Positions 9,663 through 18,340 of a stretch of 64,000 nucleotides of DNA are shown here, one piece after another; positions within the stretch are counted from its first letter, which is position 1; each line of letters begins with the position of its first letter. The translations under genes were made by a program, and so were the position numbers. This stretch comes from Synechococcus sp. PROS-7-1 (lineage in GTDB: Bacteria > Cyanobacteriota > Cyanobacteriia > PCC-6307 > Cyanobiaceae), in NCBI RefSeq assembly GCF_014279795.1, contig NZ_CP047945.1, positions 1,074,572-1,138,571 on the forward strand, given 5' to 3'. A model generated the notes under the pieces. That model worked only from the letters and a program-made list of their open reading frames with translations. It made no database searches and was not told the origin of the DNA.

Positions 9663-9725
9663 TCTTATTGCTCACGTTGCGTCACCAGATCCTTTCACAA
9701 CACGTCTGTTCTGCTGTGCTTTCTG

Positions 9726-10100
9726 ATGCCTGATCACCCCCGCCGAGACCGTTCACCAGCTGATGACGGCCTCTACCTCGTTCCCTATTGGGTACAAGGT
9801 GGACGCTTTTGGATCGTGATCCTGGCTGTGCTTGTTGGTGGAGGCGTGATCCTGCCGTTTTCCGCTGCTTGGTTCGGGCGTCGTGCGTTCTCCAGCGGTT
9901 TTGGTTACGGAGCGGCGGCCACCTTCTGTTCCTTGGTCAAGGACGACAAGCTGCTGTCCCCTGAGGTGGCAGCGTCCCAACTGCAGGAGCTGAAGGCCAG
10001 CTTCGCCAGAACCGGCGCGATCGATGACCGTCATTTTCAAGATGGAGTCAGCGAGGTCGTCACCGCCCTCGGTGATTGCGCGTTCCTCTCATCGCGCTGA
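9726..10100 (+). CDS. Single-pass membrane protein of unknown function
   Basis: 124 residues. The polar N-terminus is followed by one clear transmembrane helix (FWIVILAVLVGGGVILPFSAAWF) and a short soluble domain, SPEVAASQLQELKASFARTG, that looks helical. Not recognised. It converges with umuC, 8 bp beyond its stop codon. Composition matches the neighbours. Confidence 0.5.
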   Translation: MPDHPRRDRSPADDGLYLVPYWVQGGRFWIVILAVLVGGGVILPFSAAWFGRRAFSSGFGYGAAATFCSLVKDDKLLSPEVAASQLQELKASFARTGAIDDRHFQDGVSEVVTALGDCAFLSSR

Positions 10101-10108
10101 CGTCCGGT

Positions 10109-11383
10109 TCAGGCTTGCACGATCGGCACATCGCTCAGGCGGGTGGTGGCAGCGCGGCCGAGCTGCCCACGCCGCATCGTCCAGCTCGGATGCAGGCCGC
10201 AGGCGGCCCACTGAATGGTTCCCCGCCCATGGCGTTGGTTGAGCTGGTCGATGGTGCGCATCAGCACCTCCCGGCGTGCCTGGTCCACGGCGTTGCAGGG
10301 CACCAGCAGGTGGTGCTGCAGTTGCTCGGTGCCCTGCAGGTGCTGCATGAGAACTCCAGCTTTCGCTAGTTGCCGATGGGGTTGAAAGATGCGCTCTACC
10401 AGGGGAAGGGCTGCCTGCAGCAGCACTTGGGTGTCGTTGCTTGGTAGGTCGAGAGAAGTGCTGGCGCTCCGGCTGTAGAAGGCGGGTACGAACGGGCTGG
10501 TGCGGGTGTACACACTCAGGGCCGCGGCTCGTTGATTCTGCCGGCGTAGTTTCTCGGCCGCTCGCACCACATAGGTGGCCACGGCTTCGCGCAGCTCTTC
10601 CACACAGGTGACCGGCCGACTGAAGCTGCGGCTGACGCAGGTTTCCTGTTTGGGTGCCGGGGTGAGATCGAGGGGGAGACAGGCGTGACCTTGCAGTTCC
10701 TGTTGCAGACGTACTCCCACCACACCGGCTTTGGCACGCAGTGGGCCGCTGGCCATGTCGCGCAGCTCCCGCGCATTGCGGACGCCCCGCAGGCGACACC
10801 AGCGGGCCAGCTTGCGGCCGATTCCCCACACATCCTCGATGGCGATCGTCTCCAGCCAGCGATCCCTGTCGCCGCAGTCTCCGAGATCGAACAGGCCGGC
10901 ATGGCTGGCCTCCACCTTCGCCAGGCGGTTCGCAAGCTTCGCTTGGCCTTTGCTCGCTCCCAGTCCGATGGCGATCGGTAGCCCCAGATTGCGCCGTGCC
11001 AGGGCTCGCATGCGTCGGCCCCATGGTCGTAAATCGCCAGTCGCAGGACGGCTGATGCGAGCGAAGGCCTCATCGATGGAATACACCTCGAGTTCTTCCA
11101 CCTGGCTTTCCAGCAGGCTCATCAGCCGCTGACTCATGTCGGCATAGAGGGCGTAGTTGGAGCTGCGCACCACAACGCCCTGGGCCTCCAGCGCCTGCTT
11201 CGCCTTGAAGTAGGGGGTGCCCATGGCGATGCCGAGGGCCCGAGCTTCGGCGCTGCGGGCCACGATGCAGCCGTCGTTGTTGGACAGCACCACGACGGGG
11301 CGTCCCAGCAGGGACGGATCGAGGCTCTGTTCACAGGAGGCATAGAAATTGTTGGCGTCGATCAGGGCGGTGACCCGGCTCAT
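10109..11383 (-). CDS. umuC: Translesion DNA polymerase V subunit UmuC
   Basis: 424 residues, a Y-family DNA polymerase that copies damaged template together with processed UmuD. Palm-domain motifs are intact: ALIDANNFYASCEQ with the first metal-binding Asp, VVLSNNDGCIVARS, and VYSIDEAFARI with the catalytic D-E. The helix-hairpin region is IEDVWGIGRKLARW, and the little-finger domain follows. The open frame extends to 11842, but the start at 11383 gives the canonical N-terminus. It is five bases downstream of umuD, in one SOS operon. Confidence 0.93.
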   Translation of the reverse strand: MSRVTALIDANNFYASCEQSLDPSLLGRPVVVLSNNDGCIVARSAEARALGIAMGTPYFKAKQALEAQGVVVRSSNYALYADMSQRLMSLLESQVEELEVYSIDEAFARISRPATGDLRPWGRRMRALARRNLGLPIAIGLGASKGQAKLANRLAKVEASHAGLFDLGDCGDRDRWLETIAIEDVWGIGRKLARWCRLRGVRNARELRDMASGPLRAKAGVVGVRLQQELQGHACLPLDLTPAPKQETCVSRSFSRPVTCVEELREAVATYVVRAAEKLRRQNQRAAALSVYTRTSPFVPAFYSRSASTSLDLPSNDTQVLLQAALPLVERIFQPHRQLAKAGVLMQHLQGTEQLQHHLLVPCNAVDQARREVLMRTIDQLNQRHGRGTIQWAACGLHPSWTMRRGQLGRAATTRLSDVPIVQA

Positions 11384-11388
11384 GGTGT

Positions 11389-11832
11389 TTAGAGGGGGTG
11401 AATCACATGGATGGCCACACCCCAGATCTGCATGTCGCCACAGCCCTCCAGTTCCAGGGGGGGATAGTCGGGATTGGCGGCTTCCAGTCGCAGTCGACCG
11501 CGATGGCGTGCCAGGCGTTTGAGTGTGAAACCGCCATCGAGCACCGCCACCACGACCCGGCCTGGTCTGGGGTCGAGGCTGCGGTCCACCACCAGCAGAT
11601 CGCCGTCGTGAATGCCGGCGCCGGTCATGGAATCGCCGCTCACTCTTAGAAAGAATGTGCTGGTGGGATGGCGGATCAGCTGGTCGTTGAGATCGATTCC
11701 TACCTCCACGTAATCGTCCGCGGGGGAGGGAAAGCCTGCGGCCACCCGTTCGCCAGCCAGGGGCAGGAGAAGCGGATGGCGCTGGGAGCGCAGGGGCAGC
11801 GGTACTGGGCTGAAGGAGTGATCGAACGCCAC
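11389..11832 (-). CDS. umuD: SOS mutagenesis peptidase UmuD
   Basis: 147 residues, S24 peptidase of the LexA/UmuD type. The self-cleavage region reads AAGFPSPADDYVE, with the bond predicted between A32 and G33 (E. coli has Cys-Gly). The catalytic Ser is S68 in SGDSM and the Lys is K105 in GGFTLKRL. RecA-stimulated cleavage yields the form that activates UmuC. It is first in the operon with umuC and has a LexA box 34 bp upstream of its start. Confidence 0.93.
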   Translation of the reverse strand: MAFDHSFSPVPLPLRSQRHPLLLPLAGERVAAGFPSPADDYVEVGIDLNDQLIRHPTSTFFLRVSGDSMTGAGIHDGDLLVVDRSLDPRPGRVVVAVLDGGFTLKRLARHRGRLRLEAANPDYPPLELEGCGDMQIWGVAIHVIHPL

Positions 11833-11865
11833 AGAAGCGCAACGAGCAAGGCAGGCTTCTAGATT

Positions 11866-11879
11866 AGTACAGATGTTCT
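11866..11879. promoter_or_regulatory. LexA (SOS) operator upstream of umuDC
   Basis: AGTACAGATGTTCT fits the cyanobacterial LexA consensus RGTACNNNDGTWCB at every position. It ends 34 bp upstream of the umuD start and overlaps the last two bases of the next gene's stop codon. Placement in front of a DNA-damage operon makes repression by LexA the natural reading. Confidence 0.85.
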
Positions 11880-12597
11880 AATTGTCTGGGTTTGGGCGTT
11901 GCCCCAGGGTCTGGCGGATGCATGCAGCAAGCCCGGCAGCAATCAGCGCCTGAGCCTGGGCATCGAAGTGAACACCATCCAGGGACGAGGGATTGGCCAC
12001 GGGCTGCACGTCGAAACAGGTCACGTCAAGTTCAGCGGCCAGTCGGTGGTAGTGCTCGGCCACGTCCTTGGATTTCAGCGCGGCCCCCTCGAATCCCCAG
12101 GCCAACGACTGGCTGGTGATCAGCACAGCCGGTGGCGTCATCAGGATGATCTGCGGTGCGGTGTGTTCTTGAAGGCGGGGACCGCAGTTCAGGGCCCGGC
12201 GGGTGTCGTGAATCAGGATGCGAGCACCTGCCGCGATCTGAGCGGCGGAGAGATTGAGATAGCCCTTGCAGTCGTTGCACCCCAGGGCAAGGATCACCAC
12301 ATCGATTGGTTTGTGGCTGTGCAGAGCCGTCATTAAGTCGGCCCGTCCGTTGCAGCTGTAGTCGCCGCCGTAGTTCGCGGCTCCGATGGGATCGTCGTGC
12401 AGCCAGGTGCGGGAATTGAGTCCTTCCTCCGCGGTTCGCCAGGGGAGTGCAGGCCTGGTTCGGTTCAGAGCATGCTCCAGCTGATTCGGCCATCGCGTTG
12501 ACTGCGGAAAGCGCCCGCTGCCATCCGGGTTGAATCCCCAGGTGTTGGAGTCGCCAAAGCAGAGGACGGTTCGGGGGTCCTGGATGGTCGCTGGCAT
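11878..12597 (-). CDS. SGNH/GDSL-type hydrolase
   Basis: 239 residues, a soluble esterase or lipase-like serine hydrolase. Block I is LCFGDSNTWGF with the nucleophile Ser, the Gly block is YSCNGRADLM, block III is LALGCNDCKG with the oxyanion Asn, and block V is DGVHFD with the catalytic Asp and His. No signal peptide. The arrangement (GDSN and a long insertion) resembles arylesterase/acyl-CoA thioesterase-like members. The substrate cannot be deduced. Confidence 0.85.
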   Translation of the reverse strand: MPATIQDPRTVLCFGDSNTWGFNPDGSGRFPQSTRWPNQLEHALNRTRPALPWRTAEEGLNSRTWLHDDPIGAANYGGDYSCNGRADLMTALHSHKPIDVVILALGCNDCKGYLNLSAAQIAAGARILIHDTRRALNCGPRLQEHTAPQIILMTPPAVLITSQSLAWGFEGAALKSKDVAEHYHRLAAELDVTCFDVQPVANPSSLDGVHFDAQAQALIAAGLAACIRQTLGQRPNPDN

Positions 12598-12695
12598 CGA
12601 TGGTGTGGACGCACGTCCTTTCAGTTCAGCGACGACTTGGGTTGGCTGCCAACGCGGTTCCGATCAGTGAGGATGCCCGGACTGCATGCGCTCCA

Positions 12696-13100
12696 ATGGC
12701 TGAGACTCCTTACCTCGTGGCTTTGGCCCTGATCGAACAGGGAGGAGCGCGAGCGCTTCCCCTTGCGGGGCGTTCACTCAAGGCCGAGGAAGCCAGTGCT
12801 GATCAGCCAACCCAAGCAGCCCATGGCCTGGCTTTGGAGCTGTTGCTGCGTGTCTGGCAGCGCAGTGACGACAACGTTCTGAAGCGAGCCTGCGGAAACG
12901 AGAGTCTGCTGCTGGTGGAGCTGGCGATGGAGCGTTTGCCGGAGGACCTTCCGGCGTTGAAAGCAGCCTGGTTGAACAGCGGCGATACCGAGGCTTTCTG
13001 CACAGGTTTGCGGGCGATGAGCGGACGCGCCTGGACGATGAGCATCGCCAAATTTCAGCCAGTGACCCTCACGCCCTGGAGAGTCTGTGGTGGATCATGA
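12696..13100 (+). CDS. Hypothetical protein
   Basis: 134 residues from MAETPYLVALALI. Mostly helical and Leu/Ala rich (HGLALELLLRVWQ, LLLVELAMERLPEDLPALKAAW), with no obvious motif or membrane segment. The longer frame from 12600 starts inside the intergenic region with atypical residues, so the later ATG is preferred. Family not recognised. 98 bp separate it from the divergent SGNH hydrolase start. Confidence 0.45.
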   Translation: MAETPYLVALALIEQGGARALPLAGRSLKAEEASADQPTQAAHGLALELLLRVWQRSDDNVLKRACGNESLLLVELAMERLPEDLPALKAAWLNSGDTEAFCTGLRAMSGRAWTMSIAKFQPVTLTPWRVCGGS

Positions 13101-13230
13101 CCTCCTCGCTCAACCTGAATCGACAACCGGCCCTTGTGCCAGCTGATCTGCAGCTGCGGATGGAGGTGTTGCAGATTCGATAGACCACAGGCTCTAATTC
13201 TGGAGACTGGGCACAAAAGGGAGCTGCTCC

Positions 13231-13899
13231 ATGGCCGATGAGATGGGTTCTGATCCCTGCGTGACACCCGAGCAGATCATGGGAGCGTCTCAGCAGAGCG
13301 CTGGAGGGCATCGCAAAGGAACCACCTCAGCGTTTTTTCTGAATGCGGAATGGGCGCTGCGCCAGCCGCAACGCACGGAGCATGACCGCCTACAGGCTGC
13401 TGCCTGTGAACGAATGCTGCGCCGCCAGATGGTCGACATCGTGCGTTCCAACGGCGTGGGTGATCTGTTCGACTGGCGTGATCAGGACATCGCCGAAATC
13501 TGCCGTCAGGAGCTCGAGCAGCGGGGCGGGGAAGCGGTGCAAGCCTTTGATGCTGACAATCGGGCGGCACTCGCCGCCGGTGATGTGTGTGGATTCACCG
13601 GTGAAGATCTCCTACCTGCGGATCAGGATTACGGAGCTTCAGCCGCCGCCACTGAGGTCAGCACCCACCGCTCCGATGCCTTGCTGCAAGAGCATCTGGA
13701 GCGTCAGAGAGGAGTGAGAAAAGGAACCTTCGGTGCATTCTGTGCCAACTACCGGCTGGCGCGGCAGCATCCCAACCCGGCGAGTTCCGCCGCTGCCGAA
13801 ATGATGCGCGAGCTGTTGCCCCACGTCCGTCAGCTGGGGTATCTGCGATGGTGGCGCTGCCGGGATGCCTGGGCAGACGCGTTGGCTGCGGATGCATGA
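13231..13899 (+). CDS. Hypothetical protein, possibly picocyanobacteria-specific
   Basis: 222 residues from MADEMGSDPCVTPEQIM. Rich in Arg, Glu and Ala, largely helical, with no signal peptide. Internal segments HRKGTTSAFFLNAEWALRQ and RGVRKGTFGAFCANYRLARQ are similar to each other (GT-AF-N--ALRQ/RLARQ), suggesting an internal duplication of about 65 residues in each half. Function unknown. A 130-bp gap with nothing recognised separates it from the previous gene, and it converges with rlmH. Confidence 0.55.
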   Translation: MADEMGSDPCVTPEQIMGASQQSAGGHRKGTTSAFFLNAEWALRQPQRTEHDRLQAAACERMLRRQMVDIVRSNGVGDLFDWRDQDIAEICRQELEQRGGEAVQAFDADNRAALAAGDVCGFTGEDLLPADQDYGASAAATEVSTHRSDALLQEHLERQRGVRKGTFGAFCANYRLARQHPNPASSAAAEMMRELLPHVRQLGYLRWWRCRDAWADALAADA

Positions 13900-13911
13900 G
13901 CTGAAGACCAT

Positions 13912-14346
13912 TCATGCCCGGTGGTACGGGCTGCCTTGAAGAATGGCCTGAGCCCGGAACAGCTGTTCGAGCAGCAGCAGCCGGGCCAGTTCATGGGGGA
14001 AGGTCATCGGTGAGAGGCTCAGTTGCCAGCGGGCGGCAGCTTTGAGTTCATCGGTGAGTCCATCGGCGCCGCCGATCACAAAAGCCAGGCGTTCATTGCC
14101 GAACTGGTCGAGTCGCGTGGCGAAGGGCACCGAGGCGAGGGTGTCACCCTGCTCCATCAGCATCACCGGGAGTTCATCGGATCGCAGAGCGGCACGGATC
14201 GCCTCCGCCTCCTTCTCTCTGCTGCTGTCCTTGAGTTCCACCACGGTGAGCCCAGGGAGTCGTTTGAGGTAGAGCTCCACCCCTTCCTGTACCCAAGCCT
14301 TGCGTACCTTGCCAACAGCAATGATCCGGCAGCGGGAGATGTTCAT
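13912..14346 (-). CDS. rlmH: 23S rRNA (pseudouridine1915-N3)-methyltransferase RlmH
   Basis: 144 residues, a small SPOUT methyltransferase that modifies helix 69 of 23S rRNA on assembled ribosomes. Visible: N-terminal [14 protein letters not shown], the SAM-binding knot with [13 protein letters not shown], and the C-terminal [20 protein letters not shown] ending GSPYHRA, all characteristic. Its start overlaps the stop of the upstream ATP-grasp gene by four bases (ATGA), so translation is probably coupled. Confidence 0.95.
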   Translation of the reverse strand: MNISRCRIIAVGKVRKAWVQEGVELYLKRLPGLTVVELKDSSREKEAEAIRAALRSDELPVMLMEQGDTLASVPFATRLDQFGNERLAFVIGGADGLTDELKAAARWQLSLSPMTFPHELARLLLLEQLFRAQAILQGSPYHRA

Positions 14347-15683
14347 GCCGCGTCGTCGAGAATCCAGGTGTCCTTGAGGCTGCCGCCGCGGTTCAGATTC
14401 ACGATTGAGGACCCAGGGGGTGCCACGCGGGTGAGCACTCCTGGAAGCACCTGGGGCGTATCTCCAAGCAAAGAGACGGGCCGGAGATCAACGGCGCAGT
14501 GTTGGAGCTGTTCCCCAATCAACGTCGGCAGGGTGTGCAGCACCTGCGCCGGTTGGGCGATGAAACGCTCAGGGTGTGCTTGCAGAGACGCCGCCATTGC
14601 ATCGCATTCAGCTGCGGAGGCGGTTGGACCATGGAGCATGTCGAAACCTCCGGCACCGTCCACCGGCTTCACCACCATCTGCTTGAGCTGGTGAAGCACA
14701 TGCTCCAGTTCTTTCGGTTCCCGGCAACTGAACGTTGGCACCTGCTCGATCAGGGCCTCTTCGCCGAGGTAGTAGCGAATCATGGCGCCAACGTGCCGAT
14801 ACAGGGCCTTGTCGCTGCCGATCCCGGCTCCAGGGAGATTGGCGATCTGCACGTTTCCGGCCGCGGCCACCCGTTTCAGGCCTGGCACGCCAAGCCAGGC
14901 ACTGGATCCATCGGGCTCCATGCCGATGCGATCCTCATTGCGGCGATAGATCACATCCACCGGCAGCTTCTGTCCGTGTTGAAGGAGAAACACCTGGTTT
15001 TGATCGCAATGCAGATCCTCTGGGCGCGCCAGGGCAATCCCCATCGCTGCAGCCAGAAAGCGGTGCTCACTGATCTCGGTGCTCACGGTGCTGGGGGTGA
15101 GCAACACGATCAGCGGATCATCCTGATAGGGGCAGAGCTGATGCAGTGCAGCGCGGAGCTGCTGCAGACCCTGCAGAACTGGACGCGGTTGATGCGCCGC
15201 GTTCTTCGCGAGTCCGGCCGTCCAGGAGGCCTCTCGGATGCCCACGGCGTAGCCATGGCCTCCGACCCGGCGGAGGTTGTCTTCCAGAACCCGCCAGCCC
15301 TGCTGGCGGCCACCGATCAAATCCAACCCGTTGATCAGACACCAGCAATGGTCTGGTGAAAAGAGACCTTGAAGGTCGGACTGCCAGAGCGGAGATCCTT
15401 CGATTTCTTCTCTGGCGATGACGCCGTCCTGGAGGATCAGTTGGCGGCTGTAAACGTCGGCAACGAAGCAATTGATGGCCCGGTGACGCTGCGAAATGCC
15501 TGCGCAGAGTCCGTCCCAGTCCGCTCCATGAATCACCCTGGGCCAGGGGTCATAAGGAACCACACTGTCCTTGATCTGGACCCCATGCCTTGTGAGGTGG
15601 TCTTGGCCAGAGACCTGAAGCTCCTGCCATTCTTTCAATGCGATCTGCTGGAGGGTGGTGTGGATGGCCTCAGCCGGCGTCAT
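14343..15683 (-). CDS. Circularly permuted ATP-grasp family protein
   Basis: 446 residues from [13 protein letters not shown]. It matches the circularly permuted ATP-grasp type 2 (DUF404/DUF407) group: [68 protein letters not shown] and [14 protein letters not shown], with the acidic and Lys residues that would bind Mg-ATP. Members often sit in peptide-synthesis operons, but here no alpha-E or transglutaminase partner follows; rlmH does. The reaction is unknown. Confidence 0.8.
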   Translation of the reverse strand: MTPAEAIHTTLQQIALKEWQELQVSGQDHLTRHGVQIKDSVVPYDPWPRVIHGADWDGLCAGISQRHRAINCFVADVYSRQLILQDGVIAREEIEGSPLWQSDLQGLFSPDHCWCLINGLDLIGGRQQGWRVLEDNLRRVGGHGYAVGIREASWTAGLAKNAAHQPRPVLQGLQQLRAALHQLCPYQDDPLIVLLTPSTVSTEISEHRFLAAAMGIALARPEDLHCDQNQVFLLQHGQKLPVDVIYRRNEDRIGMEPDGSSAWLGVPGLKRVAAAGNVQIANLPGAGIGSDKALYRHVGAMIRYYLGEEALIEQVPTFSCREPKELEHVLHQLKQMVVKPVDGAGGFDMLHGPTASAAECDAMAASLQAHPERFIAQPAQVLHTLPTLIGEQLQHCAVDLRPVSLLGDTPQVLPGVLTRVAPPGSSIVNLNRGGSLKDTWILDDAA

Positions 15684-16116
15684 CGTCTTCGAGCAGAAGC
15701 TGCCCGAACGCCACATACAGGCTTTCCTCTTCGCTGCCGGGAGTCACGGCGGGCCGTTGAGGACGGGTGTTTTTTCCTGGGCCAGCGTTGCGAGCAGCTG
15801 CAGGAGCTGGTGGCAGAGCCGCCTCATGGGGTGAAGAGCTGTGTGTTGTTCCTCGCGGCTGTTGCCGGCGTTTTGCTTCGGCTTTGGTCTCCGCTTGGCG
15901 AAGGCGATCCATCAGATGCTCAGGAACGGAGCCATCGGCGCTGACCTTCATCAGCTCGTGGAACAGAACCTGGGGGTTCTCTTCGGTTTCCACCTTGTGG
16001 CGCCGCTCGCTGGCGCGCGAGGCATCTTTGGGCTTCTCTGCGGGGGTTGGCAGCGATTGCGGCAATTCCCGGCCCAGTTTCTTTAGCCTTTCGAGGCTGC
16101 GAGGGTCAAAGCTCAT
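15670..16116 (-). CDS. Hypothetical protein, Pro/Ala-rich C-terminal half
   Basis: 148 residues from [20 protein letters not shown] basic, helical N-terminus carries the pattern ENPQVLFHELMKVS and PEHLMDRLRQAE, a disordered Pro/Arg/Ala linker follows, and the acidic tail is [18 protein letters not shown]. Start chosen because it overlaps the preceding stop by one base (TGATG); the open frame upstream runs through the pentapeptide gene. It also overlaps the ATP-grasp start by 14 bp. Family not recognised. Confidence 0.5.
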   Translation of the reverse strand: MSFDPRSLERLKKLGRELPQSLPTPAEKPKDASRASERRHKVETEENPQVLFHELMKVSADGSVPEHLMDRLRQAETKAEAKRRQQPRGTTHSSSPHEAALPPAPAAARNAGPGKNTRPQRPAVTPGSEEESLYVAFGQLLLEDDDAG

Positions 16117-16592
16117 CAGCAGCCCAGGGTGTCGCGGGTGTCCCGTCCAGTCACGGGGTTGGTGCCCTCTGCCGCTGCACAAAGGGTTTTGAGCACATCA
16201 CCACGCAAGGGCACGTTCGTGAAGTCAGCGCCGCTGATCGTCACGTCGATGAAACGGGTGTTGAACGCGAAGGCGTCTTCCAGAACGGCATCGGTGAGAT
16301 CCGTGCCGTTGAGCACGGCGGAATCCAGCGTGGCGTCGCGGAGATTGGTGCGGCTGAGATTGGCGTCCTGCAGCTTGGCGCCGTACAAGCTGGCCCCTTG
16401 CAGGTCACTGCCAGAGAGATCAGCCTCGCGCAGGTTGGTGAGGTTGAAGGTCACCCCCTGCATGTCCCGGTTGGAGAAATCAGCTCCGATCAGCACCTGT
16501 TTGGCGTAATCCATCGCTGCCTCAGCGGAGGGAAGCAGGAGGCCGAACACCAGCCACAAGGCAAGCAGTGGAGCCAGCAGACGGCGTTGCAT
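16116..16592 (-). CDS. Exported pentapeptide-repeat protein
   Basis: 158 residues with a signal peptide ([15 protein letters not shown]). About twelve pentapeptide repeats of the A(D/N)LxX type follow ([15 protein letters not shown] and [18 protein letters not shown]), predicting a right-handed quadrilateral beta helix. The C-terminus has two Cys (TLCAAAEG and DTLGC). It resembles thylakoid-lumenal pentapeptide proteins; the role is unknown. Same strand as and overlapping the next gene. Confidence 0.82.
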   Translation of the reverse strand: MQRRLLAPLLALWLVFGLLLPSAEAAMDYAKQVLIGADFSNRDMQGVTFNLTNLREADLSGSDLQGASLYGAKLQDANLSRTNLRDATLDSAVLNGTDLTDAVLEDAFAFNTRFIDVTISGADFTNVPLRGDVLKTLCAAAEGTNPVTGRDTRDTLGC

Positions 16593-16643
16593 GAGTCAGA
16601 AACGGGCTCGACCTCAGCCTAAGCGGCCTGAGGCGTGGAGCCT

Positions 16644-17237
16644 TCACGCCCTGATGACTTTTTCAATGCGGTCAAGCCGCTCCTCGCGGGATCCCCAAAG
16701 TTCGATCAGTTGCGGTGCGTTCAGCGAGGGCATCACATTGAATCGCTGGTCGCGGTAGATCTGTTTGAAAATGGCATCAACCTCACTGCGGTAGGGCAGG
16801 TCAATAGGGCGAATTCCATCGTCTTCCATCTCCACAGGCCATTGGTCGCTGATGGGGATGAAAACGATTAGATCCAGGTTCTGAAGTGTGTTTCTCACCC
16901 TGGGAACCATGGCTTCAACGAATGCATCGTTGATGTCAGTGGTGCCGTAGTCGGCGGTGTATTGCGAGTATGCGATGTAATCCACTGGCGCGCGATCGAA
17001 GATCACGCATTCGTCGCTGGATTGATAGGCATTCACTCGGCTGGCGTTGTAATACATCTGAATGCCGTTATGGAGGCGATTGCATTCCTGGCGAAATTGG
17101 ATGTCATAGCCCTCGCTGTGAAGCGCTCGAAAGGGCTCCTCCTCGCGCATGTAGTGAGGATGCCGTTTCACCCAATCCCAAACCAATGTGCTTTTTCCCT
17201 GGGAATGGGCTCCGCTGATCGCGATTCGCACGTGCAT
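16644..17237 (-). CDS. P-loop NTPase, kinase-like (AAA_28 type)
   Basis: 197 residues. The Walker A motif is at the N-terminus (ISGAHSQGKST), a Walker B-like strand is ECVIFDRAPVDYIAYSQ, and there is a late Asp-rich strand LDLIVFIPISD. The layout matches small nucleotide or nicotinamide-riboside-kinase-like ATPases. No partner enzyme is near. It is the last core-genome gene before the peptide island; 182 bp of nothing recognised follow. Confidence 0.7.
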   Translation of the reverse strand: MHVRIAISGAHSQGKSTLVWDWVKRHPHYMREEEPFRALHSEGYDIQFRQECNRLHNGIQMYYNASRVNAYQSSDECVIFDRAPVDYIAYSQYTADYGTTDINDAFVEAMVPRVRNTLQNLDLIVFIPISDQWPVEMEDDGIRPIDLPYRSEVDAIFKQIYRDQRFNVMPSLNAPQLIELWGSREERLDRIEKVIRA

Positions 17238-17419
17238 TGGCTGCCTTTGCGCTCTTCTAGCGCTGAATCGAAGATGTGGCCGCTCGGCCTCTCACTCAGG
17301 CAGCAGCTGTTGGGACATATGCGTTGGCAGTGCTGCTGCCTTAGGAGGCTGAACTATCTCAGCAAGACTGACAACTGCTGACGCTTGAGCCATCATATGG
17401 TTTCAAGTTACATTCAACA

Positions 17420-17770
17420 ATGGTGCAAGATCAGCTGAAAGCGGTTCGTGACAGACTGATGACAGAGGGCAATGAGGATCGAAAGCAATCCATCTACAAC
17501 GCCCTCGTGGAAGATGCGGAGCGTGGCGCCAATATGATTCTTGATTTTGCAAAAGAAAAAGAACTTGAGCTCGATGCAAGCCCTGAAGATATTGTTCAAG
17601 CGATACGAGATATCGGTCAACAATCACTGGACGACGAGGATATTGAGCTCTCCCAAGAAGAGCTAGCAAATGTCAGTGGCGGCGCCTGGTTTTTAGCAGC
17701 ATTTCTGGTTAAGGGCTTCTTCGCGGGGGCAGGCTTTTGGGCTTCAGGCAAATCTGTCGGCGTTTGGTAG
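17420..17770 (+). CDS. Nif11-type leader peptide, family C, with hydrophobic Cys-free core
   Basis: 116 residues. The acidic leader (residues 1-88) has RGANMILDFA and ends LSQEELANVSGG, a double-Gly cleavage site. The predicted core (89-116) begins AWFLAAFLVKGFFAGAGF and is rich in Phe, Trp, Ala and Gly, with GxxxG-like spacing and only one Ser pair and no Cys. It cannot form lanthionines and looks more like a membrane-active, unmodified bacteriocin. No modification or export gene is close. A strong terminator follows at 17853. Confidence 0.75.
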   Translation: MVQDQLKAVRDRLMTEGNEDRKQSIYNALVEDAERGANMILDFAKEKELELDASPEDIVQAIRDIGQQSLDDEDIELSQEELANVSGGAWFLAAFLVKGFFAGAGFWASGKSVGVW

Positions 17771-17852
17771 TGGTCTAAAAAACCAGGAGCTCTTGATTCA
17801 TTTGCTCGAATCCATAATCCAATCAATCGCGCGTTGCCAGCGTTTCTTATTG

Positions 17853-17877
17853 CCCGTCAGCAATGGCGGGTTTTTTT
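17853..17877 (+). terminator. Rho-independent terminator (CCCGTCA-GCAA-TGGCGGG type)
   Basis: A seven-pair stem, CCCGTCA with TGGCGGG, around a GCAA tetraloop is followed by seven T. It ends the transcript of the family C gene at 17420. The same hairpin recurs with small changes across the island. Confidence 0.88.
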
Positions 17878-17884
17878 GCCACTA

Positions 17885-17947
17885 CGGTTGTGCTGAAGAC
17901 TCACGGGCTGTCCACAGCTACAAAGGAGTCACGCTGCGGTTTCCTTG
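17885..17947 (+). repeat. Conserved 5' leader module of family B precursor genes, copy 1
   Basis: This block, ending with AAAGGAGTCACGCTGCGG and a short spacer before the ATG, is almost identical at 24897-24959 and recognisable at 27441-27498. The Shine-Dalgarno AAGGAG sits 18-19 bases from the ATG in all three copies, longer than usual. Conservation outside coding sequence points to recent copying or a shared regulatory role. Confidence 0.8.
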
Positions 17948-18292
17948 ATGGCAACACTGGACGAGTTCAAGGCACTGCGTGATGGAGTGTCCATAGAGGT
18001 TCAAGGGGAGCTGTTCAAGCTGATGACCTCAGACCCTGATGCCTCCATCCGTCGCATGGTGGAGATCGCAGCAGAGAAAGGGATGACGGTGATCTCTGCT
18101 GAGGTGCGTGGCTTTCTGAGGCAGATGGATGACGATGACGAGTTCGACGATATTGAGCTGGATGCCGTTGCTCTCGCTGCCATTGCTGGTGGCAGAGGTC
18201 AAACGAGCTGCTGCCAAGAGGAAGCGCATGACGAGCCATGGGGGCGTTGCCCTGGCATGCGTCCGATGAGGAAATGGCTGTTTGGTGGTTGA
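17948..18292 (+). CDS. Nif11-type leader peptide, family B, with shared Cys/Trp/Arg core
   Basis: 114 residues. The leader (1-82) begins MATLDEFKALRDGVS, carries an acidic patch DDDDEFDDIELDAV and ends LAAIAGG. The core (83-114) is RGQTSCCQEEAHDEPWGR followed by CPGMRPMRKWLFGG, with three Cys, one Ser and one Thr. The AHDEPWGR-to-WLFG part is nearly identical to that of the next gene, whose leader is of another family. An alternative TTG at 17945 adds one residue. No maturase nearby. Confidence 0.8.
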   Translation: MATLDEFKALRDGVSIEVQGELFKLMTSDPDASIRRMVEIAAEKGMTVISAEVRGFLRQMDDDDEFDDIELDAVALAAIAGGRGQTSCCQEEAHDEPWGRCPGMRPMRKWLFGG

Positions 18293-18340
18293 TGACAACC
18301 GAGACACCAGTGCGAAAATGAGCGGACTGCAGCATCACCC

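Noticed and set aside
10089-11024. Minus-strand frame of 311 codons inside umuC
   Set aside because: Fully contained in the umuC gene in another frame, with skewed Pro/Arg/Ser composition.
13658-13915. Minus-strand frames opposite the 13231 gene
   Set aside because: Antisense to a complete gene and without motif support.
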